64,000 nucleotides of DNA from the NCBI RefSeq assembly GCF_022867885.1, contig NZ_JALIFP010000005.1, positions 1-64,000 on the forward strand, written 5' to 3'. The notes under the pieces were generated by a model. It saw only the letters and a program-made list of their open reading frames with translations, was not told the origin of the DNA and searched no databases. Positions 8,037-15,432 of this stretch are shown here, piece after piece (position 1 is the stretch's first letter; every line of letters starts with the position of its first letter). This DNA comes from Lederbergia sp. NSJ-179 (GTDB lineage: Bacteria > Bacillota > Bacilli > Bacillales > Bacillaceae_C). The position numbers were made by a program, and so were the translations under genes.

Positions 8037-9053
8037 CTATTCATACTCCAGTGCAACAGCATGAGCAATACACGGAATAGTTTCCTTTTGTAAAGTCGAT
8101 AAGGGTGAAAGGAGGGCCCCTGTGGCAACAACCAAAATCCTCTTGTACCCTCCCCGTTTCATCTCATTCACTAAATGACCATACATCACGGCCGCGGAAC
8201 AACCTGGTCCACTTGCGCCCGCATACACTTCTTGTTCATCCGTATACATAATAAGCCCACAATCTTGAAAGCTATTTTCATTAATAGGCAAACCCTTTTG
8301 CTGAAATAATTCCAATGCGGTATTTCTACCAACTTCGGCAAGATCACCAGTGATAATTAAATCATAGTAAGAAGGATCCTTTTTTAAATCAAAAAAATGC
8401 CTTTGGATTGTATCCACTGCTGCTGGGGCCATAGCTCCCCCCATGTTATAAGGATCTGATAACCCCATATCAATGACTTTTCCAATTGTTGCGGACGTGA
8501 TACGGGGGACAGGTCCTTCAAGTTTTTCGTCTGTTCCAATAAGCCCCACACCTGATGCAGTAGCCGTCCACTGGGCTGTGGGAGGCTTTTGTCCGCCATA
8601 TTCTGTCGGATAGCGAAATTGTTTTTCTGCGGAGGCATTATGACTAGCAGTTCCTGTCAAAATTCGCTTTGCTCCCCCACTATTAATAACCAAAGCGGCT
8701 AAAGCTAAACCTTGGGTTGATAAGGCGCACGCACTGAAAAGGCCTATATAGGGTATCTGATTAGTTCTAGCAGCAAAGGTAGTAGGGGTGATTTGATTAA
8801 TTAAGTCACCTGAGAGAAAAAATTGGACCGCATCTTCTGTTAATCCCTTTTTGCGAAGAGCGATTTCAACCGCATCTTCCAATAAAACATTCTGTGCCTT
8901 CTCATAGGTATCTTTGCCCATCCGTAAATCATCGTGAAATTTATCAAAATCTTTTGCTAAGCGACAATCTTTTTCAAAAGGTCCCCCCACTACTCCCGTT
9001 GATAATATAGCCGGTTTTTGTGAAAAAACCCAAGTTTGGGCTCCTTGAAGCAT
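8037..9053 (-). CDS. spoVAD: SpoVAD, dipicolinic-acid binding protein
   Basis: Encodes 338 aa, the usual SpoVAD length. It has a thiolase-like fold (IGLFSACALSTQGLALAALV, GPGCSAAVMYGHL), and SpoVAD proteins bind DPA at the spore inner membrane. The start MLQGAQTW at 9053 is chosen over an upstream in-frame codon because GGGGGGA lies in position. Its ATG overlaps the spoVAC stop as TAATG, indicating translational coupling. Confidence 0.93.
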   Translation of the reverse strand: MLQGAQTWVFSQKPAILSTGVVGGPFEKDCRLAKDFDKFHDDLRMGKDTYEKAQNVLLEDAVEIALRKKGLTEDAVQFFLSGDLINQITPTTFAARTNQIPYIGLFSACALSTQGLALAALVINSGGAKRILTGTASHNASAEKQFRYPTEYGGQKPPTAQWTATASGVGLIGTDEKLEGPVPRITSATIGKVIDMGLSDPYNMGGAMAPAAVDTIQRHFFDLKKDPSYYDLIITGDLAEVGRNTALELFQQKGLPINENSFQDCGLIMYTDEQEVYAGASGPGCSAAVMYGHLVNEMKRGGYKRILVVATGALLSPLSTLQKETIPCIAHAVALEYE

Positions 9054-9529
9054 TAAAATCCCCCCCACTGTATCAAGATTGTTTTAATAAGAGTGATGAC
9101 AAAAGCAGAAAATACGCCAAACAAAATGACAGACCCAGCTAACTTAAACATATTGCCACCTACACCTACCACAAAACCTTCAGAGCGATGCTCAATCGCA
9201 GCTGAGATCACGGCATTTCCGAAGCCTGTCACCGGAACTCCACTACCAGCCCCACTAAATTGGCCAATTCTGTCATACACTCCAAAACCTGTAAATAGCA
9301 TGGCAATAAATACCATTGTCGCCACAGTAGGGTTGCCCGCCGTTTTTTCCGTAAAATTAAAGAAATAAATATAAAAATAAGTAATCGCTTGTCCCGCTAT
9401 ACAGAAGAGGCCCCCCACCCAAAAGGCTCGAAAACAATTTTTTAGGATCGGACGCTTCAGCTCATGTTTTTTCTGTAACTGATCATATTGGATCTGTTCG
9501 GGTGTTTTTGTTTTATTTTTGCTAGCCAT
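9053..9529 (-). CDS. spoVAC: SpoVAC mechanosensitive-type spore channel protein
   Basis: Encodes 158 aa with a basic hydrophilic N-terminus (about 30 residues, starting MASKNKTKTPEQ) and about four membrane helices. The loop GAGSGVPVTGFGNAVISAAI is characteristic. In B. subtilis SpoVAC behaves as a membrane channel for Ca-DPA. It begins one base after the upstream lipoprotein gene. No spoVAA, spoVAB, spoVAEa or spoVAF neighbours are present, unlike the main B. subtilis spoVA operon. Confidence 0.92.
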   Translation of the reverse strand: MASKNKTKTPEQIQYDQLQKKHELKRPILKNCFRAFWVGGLFCIAGQAITYFYIYFFNFTEKTAGNPTVATMVFIAMLFTGFGVYDRIGQFSGAGSGVPVTGFGNAVISAAIEHRSEGFVVGVGGNMFKLAGSVILFGVFSAFVITLIKTILIQWGGF

Positions 9530-9530
9530 G

Positions 9531-10007
9531 TTAAGTCATTTCCTTTTTTAATTTAATAATTTTCTTAAAACGTTTTTTCGCTTCATCTACCGTAATATTT
9601 TCTTTCTCCATCTCTTCCTTAAGACGAATGGTCTCTAAGAAAATTTTATAATCGCTGGATACAATAAACTTTTTATCTGGATACTTTTCTTTTAGTTTCT
9701 CCTGCAAATTCTTTTCAATTTTCTTCATTTTGAATCGCTGGAGATGTCTTACTTTATAGACAACAAGGATTTTCTTTTTGCCTTCAATAACGGCAACATC
9801 ATAAATTTCGTTTATTTTTTTTACATCTTCTCTTACCTGATACGCAACAGACTTGTCTTTTTCTTGATCGTTCAGTTCGATTGGGGCAGGTTGGGTTGTT
9901 TTTATTAATGATTGCCGTGCTTCTTTTCCATCTCCATCACTAGAACAACCGCTGGGTAACAAGAAAAAAACGGTCATTGCGAAAAGCCATATTATTTTTT
10001 TAATCAT
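9531..10007 (-). CDS. YhcN/YlaJ-type sporulation lipoprotein
   Basis: Encodes 158 aa from ATG 10007, preceded by GGGAGG at spacing 5. A signal peptide ends in LLPSGC, giving lipidated Cys21. The mature part is Lys/Glu-rich and contains AYQVREDVKKINEIYDVAVI and KILVVYKVRHLQRFK, like the YhcN/YlaJ sporulation lipoproteins. It heads the spoVAC-AD-AEb operon, the arrangement seen in spoVA2-type clusters. Role in the channel is inferred from context. Confidence 0.75.
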   Translation of the reverse strand: MIKKIIWLFAMTVFFLLPSGCSSDGDGKEARQSLIKTTQPAPIELNDQEKDKSVAYQVREDVKKINEIYDVAVIEGKKKILVVYKVRHLQRFKMKKIEKNLQEKLKEKYPDKKFIVSSDYKIFLETIRLKEEMEKENITVDEAKKRFKKIIKLKKEMT

Positions 10008-10096
10008 CGACGCCTCCCGCATTTCCTCAGACCCATAAAAAGGACTGGACAAAATTTATTCTAAAAGATATTTTTCTCCAGATTTCTGAAATTATG

Positions 10097-10226
10097 TAGA
10101 AAAAGCGCAAGCGCCTAAGTAAGGATGAATGGCTAAGGGCGCGTCGACAATCGCCACACCGATGGACTGCCTTTTGGTGCTAGGCGCTGTAATTAGATCT
10201 AACATCAGCCAATTTTTATTTTCTTA
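10097..10226 (+). repeat. Type A palindromic repeat, copy 1
   Basis: Begins TAGAAAAAGCGCAAGCGCC and ends GCCAATTTTTATTTTCTTA. It contains the CGACAATCGCCAC module and a GCTAGGCGCTG arm that pairs with the start. About 130 bp. Confidence 0.7.
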
Positions 10227-10260
10227 CAATTGATAACAATTAAAACCGCCTTTGCAAAAA

Positions 10261-10304
10261 TAAAGCCTAGTCTCTTTTCTGAAAAGGTAAGAGACTAGGC
10301 TTTA
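10261..10304. terminator. Bidirectional Rho-independent terminator
   Basis: A perfect 16-bp stem, TAAAGCCTAGTCTCTT against AAGAGACTAGGCTTTA, with AT-rich flanks. It serves the small gene at 10313 on the minus strand. Confidence 0.85.
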
Positions 10305-10312
10305 TATGCCTT

Positions 10313-10417
10313 TCAACGGTTTTTCTTCACTGTTTTTAATGGTCTTCCGCATCCACAACCTGTTCTTTTTTTTCGTGCATTTCCCATGGAATTGATTTTC
10401 CGCGGTCTATTATTCAT
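10313..10417 (-). CDS. 34-aa basic Gly/Cys protein, hypothetical
   Basis: Reads MNNRPRKINSMGNARKKRTG then CGCGRPLKTVKKNR. Support: an AGGATG ribosome site, a strong terminator nine bases beyond the stop, and location among spore-coat genes. The CGCGRP motif and high basic charge resemble small coat-associated or SASP-like peptides, but no family is recognised. A CATAAAATT sequence 20-40 bases upstream is an imperfect sigma-K-type -10. Confidence 0.5.
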   Translation of the reverse strand: MNNRPRKINSMGNARKKRTGCGCGRPLKTVKKNR

Positions 10418-10490
10418 TATTATCACATCCTGAGTTTTTTTCTCACTATAATTTTATGTACCCCGTAAAAATGTGTTTGCCAAATAGCCC

Positions 10491-10850
10491 TTATTCTTCA
10501 TAAATCTTGGACTGTATGACCGTTTCTATAATAGAAGCAGCACCGGCAACCGATAAAATGTAAATCAGCGGATCTGCTACTTCAGGGTACAACCAGCGTA
10601 TCAGAAGAAGGAACAATGTAACCCAAATCCCCGTACACCAGTAGCAACTAATGAGTTGACCAATCCAGCCTCTAAGACCGTTTTCCCTTGGAATAAGATA
10701 TATCTCCGTTTTGCCATTTTCATCCCGTTCTTCGTATTCTTGCATAAAAGGTCGTCTTATAAATTCCGTTATTTGATCATAAACCAATAACCTTGTTAAT
10801 CGAAAAACAGCTAAACTGACTAATAGGAATGTAAACCAATTGATTGACAT
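10491..10850 (-). CDS. yjcA: DUF1360 membrane protein (YjcA family)
   Basis: Encodes 119 aa from ATG 10850, preceded by AGGTG at spacing 7; upstream ATG 10877 has no ribosome site. Starts SINWFTFLLVSLAVFRLTRL and has a second hydrophobic half with the CYWCTGIWVTLFLLLIRWLY motif, giving about three membrane segments. This is DUF1360, called YjcA in B. subtilis where it is a sporulation gene near cotVWXYZ. Molecular role unknown. Confidence 0.82.
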   Translation of the reverse strand: MSINWFTFLLVSLAVFRLTRLLVYDQITEFIRRPFMQEYEERDENGKTEIYLIPRENGLRGWIGQLISCYWCTGIWVTLFLLLIRWLYPEVADPLIYILSVAGAASIIETVIQSKIYEE

Positions 10851-10965
10851 GTATTTCACCTGCCTATTTTCTGCCATCAAGGCGTTTGTCCGTTACCCAT
10901 TTGGCAAATGTCTAATATGTTATTAATGAATATGGATCAATAGATGACAAGGAGGAATTTAATCC

Positions 10966-11484
10966 ATGAGTTATGAAGAAATGGAATCAGTAGAATTACC
11001 GATTGATACAGGTCACGGTGGTGGATGTAGTTCAGGATGCGTTTGTCAAGTGGTTCGAGCCATAAAAGAAATACAAGAAATGGCTGTTGAAGAAGAAGAA
11101 TGCCCAACTTGCCCAACGAATTGCTTTATTGAGCCACTAGGAGGCTCTCCTTCTCGTAACAATGTAGATACAAGAGTATTTACCCTTACAAATAAAAAAG
11201 GAGAACTATTAAAAGGTTTGTTTAAAGGGCGCGGGGGTAATTGTGTATCCGTTTATTTCAGAGTAGAAGAGATCTTTGATAACTGCTGTGCCACATTGCG
11301 CGTACTAGTTCCCTTAAATAAAGAAGGAGAACCCGTTAAGATTATGCATCATGGTGAAATTAATTATGAAGCCCTTTGTGCAGTACGCAGATGGGGTAAA
11401 AGCAGCAGCTGTATCACCGTTGACTTACACTGCTTCTGTGCCGTTCAATGTATTGCAGATGTTGATTTACAATTATGTGATTAA
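10966..11484 (+). CDS. Spore coat protein of the CotY/CotZ family
   Basis: Encodes 172 aa. The Cys-rich pattern (CSSGCVCQ near residue 24, CPTCPTNC near 46, CC and CFCAVQC near the C-terminus) is characteristic of CotY/CotZ, which form the disulphide-linked insoluble outer coat or crust. ACAAGGAGG precedes the ATG. CotY and CotZ cannot be separated from this sequence. It is convergent with cotO, another outer-coat gene. Confidence 0.9.
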   Translation: MSYEEMESVELPIDTGHGGGCSSGCVCQVVRAIKEIQEMAVEEEECPTCPTNCFIEPLGGSPSRNNVDTRVFTLTNKKGELLKGLFKGRGGNCVSVYFRVEEIFDNCCATLRVLVPLNKEGEPVKIMHHGEINYEALCAVRRWGKSSSCITVDLHCFCAVQCIADVDLQLCD

Positions 11485-11496
11485 TTTTTGGAAAAC

Positions 11497-11517
11497 AGGA
11501 GGGTTCACCCCCTCCTC
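11497..11517. terminator. Short GC-rich hairpin between convergent coat genes
   Basis: AGGAGGG pairs with CCCTCCT around TTCACC. It lies between the convergent stops of cotY/Z and cotO and lacks a long T tract. Confidence 0.5.
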
Positions 11518-11521
11518 TTCA

Positions 11522-12052
11522 TTAGAAAATAATACGAATCGATTGTAGATCTCTAATAACAATATCGCTTACCTCTCCTTTAAAATTTTTTACACGAATG
11601 ATATCCCCTTCTTTACTTTCCAATATGCCGCGAATTCTTTCGTTTTCCAAAACAAATTCACATGGAAATGGAGGTTGGGTGCGGGGAATTTGTAATAAGT
11701 ATTGTATCTTTTCATGTATGGACATTTGTTTAAAAGCTTTAACGGGCGTAAGCTTCCAAGTTTTTTTTGTGGAGTTCGCTTGATTTCGAAAGTAATCCGC
11801 TGCTAACTTAGGCTTTTCCGCTTGATGATCATTATTTTCTGATTCGTCTTCCAGATCTTCATACACTGTTTGCATCTGTAAAGGTTTGCTTTTCCTTTGC
11901 TTTTCTTGAGCAGGGGATGTATTTGCAATTGTATTTGTCGCATTTTCTTTAGAAGAAAAAGTCTGTTGCATGGTAAGTTTTGGTTGGACAAAATTAGGCT
12001 GATGGATATATAACAAAGGGTTGTTCCCTTTCTTTTTCTGTTTATCTTTCAT
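11522..12052 (-). CDS. cotO: Spore coat protein CotO
   Basis: Encodes 176 aa from ATG 12052, set by GGAGGTG seven bases upstream; a longer open frame to 12208 lacks a ribosome site. N-terminal half is Lys/Gln/Ser-rich and low-complexity with PLLYIHQPNF. The C-terminal domain (TPVKAFKQMSIHEKIQYLLQ, PRTQPPFPCEFVLENERIRG) matches CotO, which controls outer-coat assembly and encasement. A CATACATATA sequence near 12085 could be a sigma-K-type -10 but is imperfect. Confidence 0.85.
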   Translation of the reverse strand: MKDKQKKKGNNPLLYIHQPNFVQPKLTMQQTFSSKENATNTIANTSPAQEKQRKSKPLQMQTVYEDLEDESENNDHQAEKPKLAADYFRNQANSTKKTWKLTPVKAFKQMSIHEKIQYLLQIPRTQPPFPCEFVLENERIRGILESKEGDIIRVKNFKGEVSDIVIRDLQSIRIIF

Positions 12053-12177
12053 TAAGGTACACCTCCATATTTCATACTTCGTTTTATATGTATGCAATGA
12101 AAATCGCAAAGTTACCTGAACAGAAAAAATAACCTGACAAAAAAACTGCCACAGCAAGTGACAGCTTTTCGATAACT

Positions 12178-12228
12178 TTATTCCGATGAACCGGCAGTAA
12201 AACCCCAACTAAATGAAGTCTCACTTTA
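12178..12228 (-). repeat. Type B repeat at the fabI stop
   Basis: GGCAGTAAAACCCCAACTAA then ATGAAGTCTCACTTTA. Matches the type B copies at 42088 and 47609-47763. Its end coincides with the fabI stop codon. Confidence 0.6.
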
Positions 12229-13008
12229 TAGTGCTACAATATGGAAGCCTGAATCAACATGGATATTTTCCCCCGTAATGCCGCGGGAAAGATCACTAAA
12301 TAAGAATAATGCAGTATCCCCTACCTCTTCAGGTGTAGTCGTTCTTTTAAGTGGTGCTTTTTCCTCAATATCTTTCAAAACACTGTTGAAATCACTAATG
12401 CCCTTGGCTGAAAGTGTTCGGATTGGCCCAGCAGAGATAGAATTGACTCGAATGCCATGTGGACCGAGATCGTTTGCTAAATACCTTACACTCGCATCAA
12501 GAGAAGCTTTCGCTACCCCCATTACATTGTAATTAGGCACAACACGCTCCCCGCCTAAATATGTCATTGTGACCATACTGCCGCCTTCTGGCATCATATT
12601 CAATTCTTGAACAGCTTTCGCCACCGCAGTAAGAGAATAAGAACTAATATTATGAGCAAGTAAAAAGCCATCTCTTGTCACATTTAAATAATCTCCATCC
12701 AATTCTTCTTTATTGGCAAAGGCAATGGCATGGGCAATCCCATGAATCGGTCCAACAACTTCTTTGATTTTACGAAAGCATTGTTGAATTTCTTCATCTT
12801 TTGTAATGTCACAAGGAAGGACAAGCGAATCCTGTCCTTCCAAAGAGTCCGCAAGTTGACGCACATTTTTTTCCAATCTTTCTCCTGCATATGTAAAGAC
12901 AAGTTTTGCTCCCGCATTATGAAGGGAACGAGCAATTCCCCAAGCGATGCTTCGTTTATTGGCTACCCCCATGATAACAAATGTTTTTCCTTGAACAGAC
13001 AGATTCAT
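12226..13008 (-). CDS. fabI: Enoyl-[acyl-carrier-protein] reductase (NADH)
   Basis: Encodes 260 aa and catalyses the last reduction in each fatty-acid elongation cycle. A short-chain dehydrogenase fold: GVANKRSIAWGIA nucleotide-binding loop at the N-terminus, and the FabI Tyr-x6-Lys active site in YNVMGVAK. Start ATG 13008 is set by GGAGGG at spacing 6. The promoter upstream carries a FapR-type operator, linking the gene to malonyl-CoA sensing. Confidence 0.95.
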   Translation of the reverse strand: MNLSVQGKTFVIMGVANKRSIAWGIARSLHNAGAKLVFTYAGERLEKNVRQLADSLEGQDSLVLPCDITKDEEIQQCFRKIKEVVGPIHGIAHAIAFANKEELDGDYLNVTRDGFLLAHNISSYSLTAVAKAVQELNMMPEGGSMVTMTYLGGERVVPNYNVMGVAKASLDASVRYLANDLGPHGIRVNSISAGPIRTLSAKGISDFNSVLKDIEEKAPLKRTTTPEEVGDTALFLFSDLSRGITGENIHVDSGFHIVAL

Positions 13009-13078
13009 GTTCAACCCTCCATTTTATTCTCCGTTTTCTCTATAAAATTAAAAATCCCACTAAAGATATTATATGTTA

Positions 13079-13095
13079 TTAGTACCTAGTCCTAA
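13079..13095. promoter_or_regulatory. FapR operator upstream of fabI
   Basis: TTAGTACCTAGTCCTAA matches the FapR palindrome (consensus close to TTAGTACCTAGTCTTAA). It lies just downstream of the predicted -10, where repressor binding would block initiation. Confidence 0.85.
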
Positions 13096-13099
13096 CCCT

Positions 13100-13129
13100 A
13101 TCATACACGACAGCTTTTGGAATTGTAAA
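13100..13129 (-). promoter_or_regulatory. fabI: Sigma-A promoter of fabI
   Basis: Minus-strand -35 TTTACA (13124-13129) and -10 TATGAT (13100-13105) separated by 18 bases, with the FapR operator immediately downstream. Confidence 0.75.
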
Positions 13130-13138
13130 GCAAAAGCA

Positions 13139-13357
13139 TAAGAAAAACGCAAGCGCCTTGAAATAGGGAAGAACGGCTAAAGACGCGACGTCCTGTCGCA
13201 ACGCCGTCCTGACCCGCATCCTGCGGGCCGCCGACAAGCAAATGTTCCTGAACCTATGAAGGGCGATCTTTCCCTTCATAGATTCAGGGTTATTTGACCT
13301 CGAGGGGCTAGGCGCTGGAGCTAGATCCTAACACTAGCCAATTTTTATGCTTTCTTA
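13139..13357 (+). repeat. Type A palindromic repeat, copy 2
   Basis: A 219-bp element from TAAGAAAAACGCAAGCGCC to ATGCTTTCTTA. Internal hairpins include CCCGCATCCTGCGGG and a long stem pairing CCTGAACCTATGAAGGG with the CCCTTCATAGATTCAGG arm. Shares its right two-thirds with copy 3 (36475-36687). Confidence 0.8.
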
Positions 13358-13412
13358 CTTTTCAAAAGAAAAATCAAATTCCTTTGTGCTTTTTCATGAT
13401 TGTTTATTTAGG

Positions 13413-15254
13413 TTAGAATTGTAATTCACGCATTAGATCATCTACAAATTCCTTGGTACCAGTGACAATGAGCCGATCTTCTGTTTTTAATCTTGTATCA
13501 CCATGCGGCACCAACGACTCGTTATCCCGGAATATTCTTACTACAATAATATCTCCTACAAACGGAAATTCCCGTAATTTCATATTATGATAGTTTGAAT
13601 TACGCATTTCAATTTCATATAAGGCGGTCTCTTGATTGGTAAAGATATCCGCAATATTAGGTGACTCAATAACGGCTGTAATAAAGGCCTTGGTTGAAAG
13701 CAATGTTGAAAATACTTCAACATCATGCTCTTTTAATAGTGAGGCTAAGTCAGGGCTTTCTATTCGTGAAATAACTCTTTCAATTCCAAGTTCTTTGGCA
13801 TGAATTGCGAGCGTTGCATTTAATTCCTCATCGCCCGTGGAAATGAAAAGAATATCGGTGTCGAAAACACCGGCATTTTCCAATTCTTCCTCCTCATAAT
13901 TTGGAAGTTCAGTAACATTGAAGACCGTATCTGAAATATGTGAGTCTGGTTTGTCGTTCTTCTTATGGAATACTGTCGCCTCAAATAAATCCTTATCCAA
14001 ATCTTTCGAAACGGGAAGAGTCATTTGATTAGCCCCAATAAATGTAACTTTTTGCTTCGGTTCATATCCATTTTCTTTTGGAAACCACTTCTTGAAGAAG
14101 ATAGGTGTCACAATACAAGTGATCACTGCCACTAAAATAAAGGTTCCGCTCTTTTCTGCTGTAATTACATTCATTCTTTCAGCAATTTTTGCTGCGGCAA
14201 TAACTAAGGATAAAGTAGAAGTAAGCAAAAAAGAAGAGGCCAACACTGTTTTTGTATCATACCATTTTCTTAAGATAAACACTGGGACAATTTTAGAGAC
14301 TAATAAACCAATTAACAGTAATGGGATTAATAACAGGAGTTCTTTATTGCTAAGTAGAGACCAAAGGTCAAGCTCCACTCCCACCATCACAAAGAAAATA
14401 GGAATTAAAAAACCATACCCAAATGAATCAAGTTGTCGAACCATTTCAGGCTTAGGATTCAACAATGAAACAAGAGTCCCAGCCAAAAAGGCACCTAAGA
14501 TATTTTCTGCTCCTAATGATTCAGATAAAGCAACCAAGACGATGATTAAAGTAAAAATCGCCCTTGTGCCAATTTGAACCGTACCTGTTGAAAGTCTTTC
14601 GATAAAAGAGCGATTTTTAAAACGTCTGCCAACAAAATATAAAAGAATTCCTGCAACAAAGAGGATGAGTAATAACCACATATTCCCTTGGCCATCTCCT
14701 GATATAGAAACAAAGACGGCTAATAGAATCATCGTAACGAGATCAGCAATGACCGCAATTAAGAGAATAATTTGCCCAATTCCCGTTTTCATAATATTAG
14801 CTTCTTTTAAGGTAGGGACAACGACTCCCAAGGAAATGGTAGAAATAATCAAGGTCATTAAAAAGAGATTGTCAATTAGTCCCATCCATACAAATAAATA
14901 AGATAAACCGATAGATAAAACGAAAATCCCCAAGAATATCACAATCGATACCGCCAAACGATTCGGCTCTTGTTTACCATTGGGCAATTTAATTTTCTTA
15001 TTGGACGTTTTAAAGGCTGAAAAATCAATTTCCAATCCACTCAAAAACATAAGAAAGATAAAACCGAGGGTGGAAAGAATATCTAGCCAAGAACCACCTC
15101 GAATCAGGTCAAAACCACTCTTCCCAATAATTAATCCCATAATAATTTCGGCAATCACGATTGGCATAAAGGAAATCCGGAAACGATCAAGCACAAGTGG
15201 TGTTAAAAACGCAAAAACGAGTACAATAACAAGTGAAAGTAATGATTCATCCAT
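13413..15254 (-). CDS. yjbQ: Kef-type (CPA2) cation/proton antiporter with TrkA-N and TrkA-C domains
   Basis: Encodes 613 aa, matching B. subtilis YjbQ in length and neighbourhood. Residues 1 to about 400 form roughly 12 membrane helices of the Na+/H+ exchanger fold. A cytoplasmic region follows with a Rossmann-like TrkA-N domain (from VTFIGANQMTLPVSKDLDKD) and a C-terminal TrkA-C domain (VGDIIVVRIFRDNESLVPHG). Probably K+ or Na+ efflux in exchange for protons. Start 15254 is chosen for GGGAG at spacing 8. A MITE-like element lies 26 bases upstream. Confidence 0.88.
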   Translation of the reverse strand: MDESLLSLVIVLVFAFLTPLVLDRFRISFMPIVIAEIIMGLIIGKSGFDLIRGGSWLDILSTLGFIFLMFLSGLEIDFSAFKTSNKKIKLPNGKQEPNRLAVSIVIFLGIFVLSIGLSYLFVWMGLIDNLFLMTLIISTISLGVVVPTLKEANIMKTGIGQIILLIAVIADLVTMILLAVFVSISGDGQGNMWLLLILFVAGILLYFVGRRFKNRSFIERLSTGTVQIGTRAIFTLIIVLVALSESLGAENILGAFLAGTLVSLLNPKPEMVRQLDSFGYGFLIPIFFVMVGVELDLWSLLSNKELLLLIPLLLIGLLVSKIVPVFILRKWYDTKTVLASSFLLTSTLSLVIAAAKIAERMNVITAEKSGTFILVAVITCIVTPIFFKKWFPKENGYEPKQKVTFIGANQMTLPVSKDLDKDLFEATVFHKKNDKPDSHISDTVFNVTELPNYEEEELENAGVFDTDILFISTGDEELNATLAIHAKELGIERVISRIESPDLASLLKEHDVEVFSTLLSTKAFITAVIESPNIADIFTNQETALYEIEMRNSNYHNMKLREFPFVGDIIVVRIFRDNESLVPHGDTRLKTEDRLIVTGTKEFVDDLMRELQF

Positions 15255-15280
15255 AGATAGTTCTCCCATCTTTAATTCAG

Positions 15281-15425
15281 TGTTCAAAAAGGAGGACAAA
15301 AAGAGCCGAGAAGTTCGAGGAAACGCAGACTGCGAGCACCACAGCGTATACAATTAATACGTGAGGAGCGGAGCAGCAAGTTGACGAAGAAATTCGACAG
15401 CTATTTTTCCCGGACTTTTTGAACA
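15281..15425. mobile_element. MITE-like element, 145 bp
   Basis: Bounded by perfect 10-bp inverted repeats TGTTCAAAAA / TTTTTGAACA, with imperfect similarity extending further inward (AGGACAAAAAGAG against CCGGGAAAAATAG). The interior has no open frame of note. No clear target duplication is seen. It resembles non-coding repeats I recall from Bacillaceae genomes. Confidence 0.65.
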
Positions 15426-15432
15426 TCTTTTT

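Noticed and set aside
14092-14577. Long plus-strand frame inside the antiporter gene
   Set aside because: Shadow of the membrane-helix coding strand; Lys/Ile/Thr-rich with no ribosome site.
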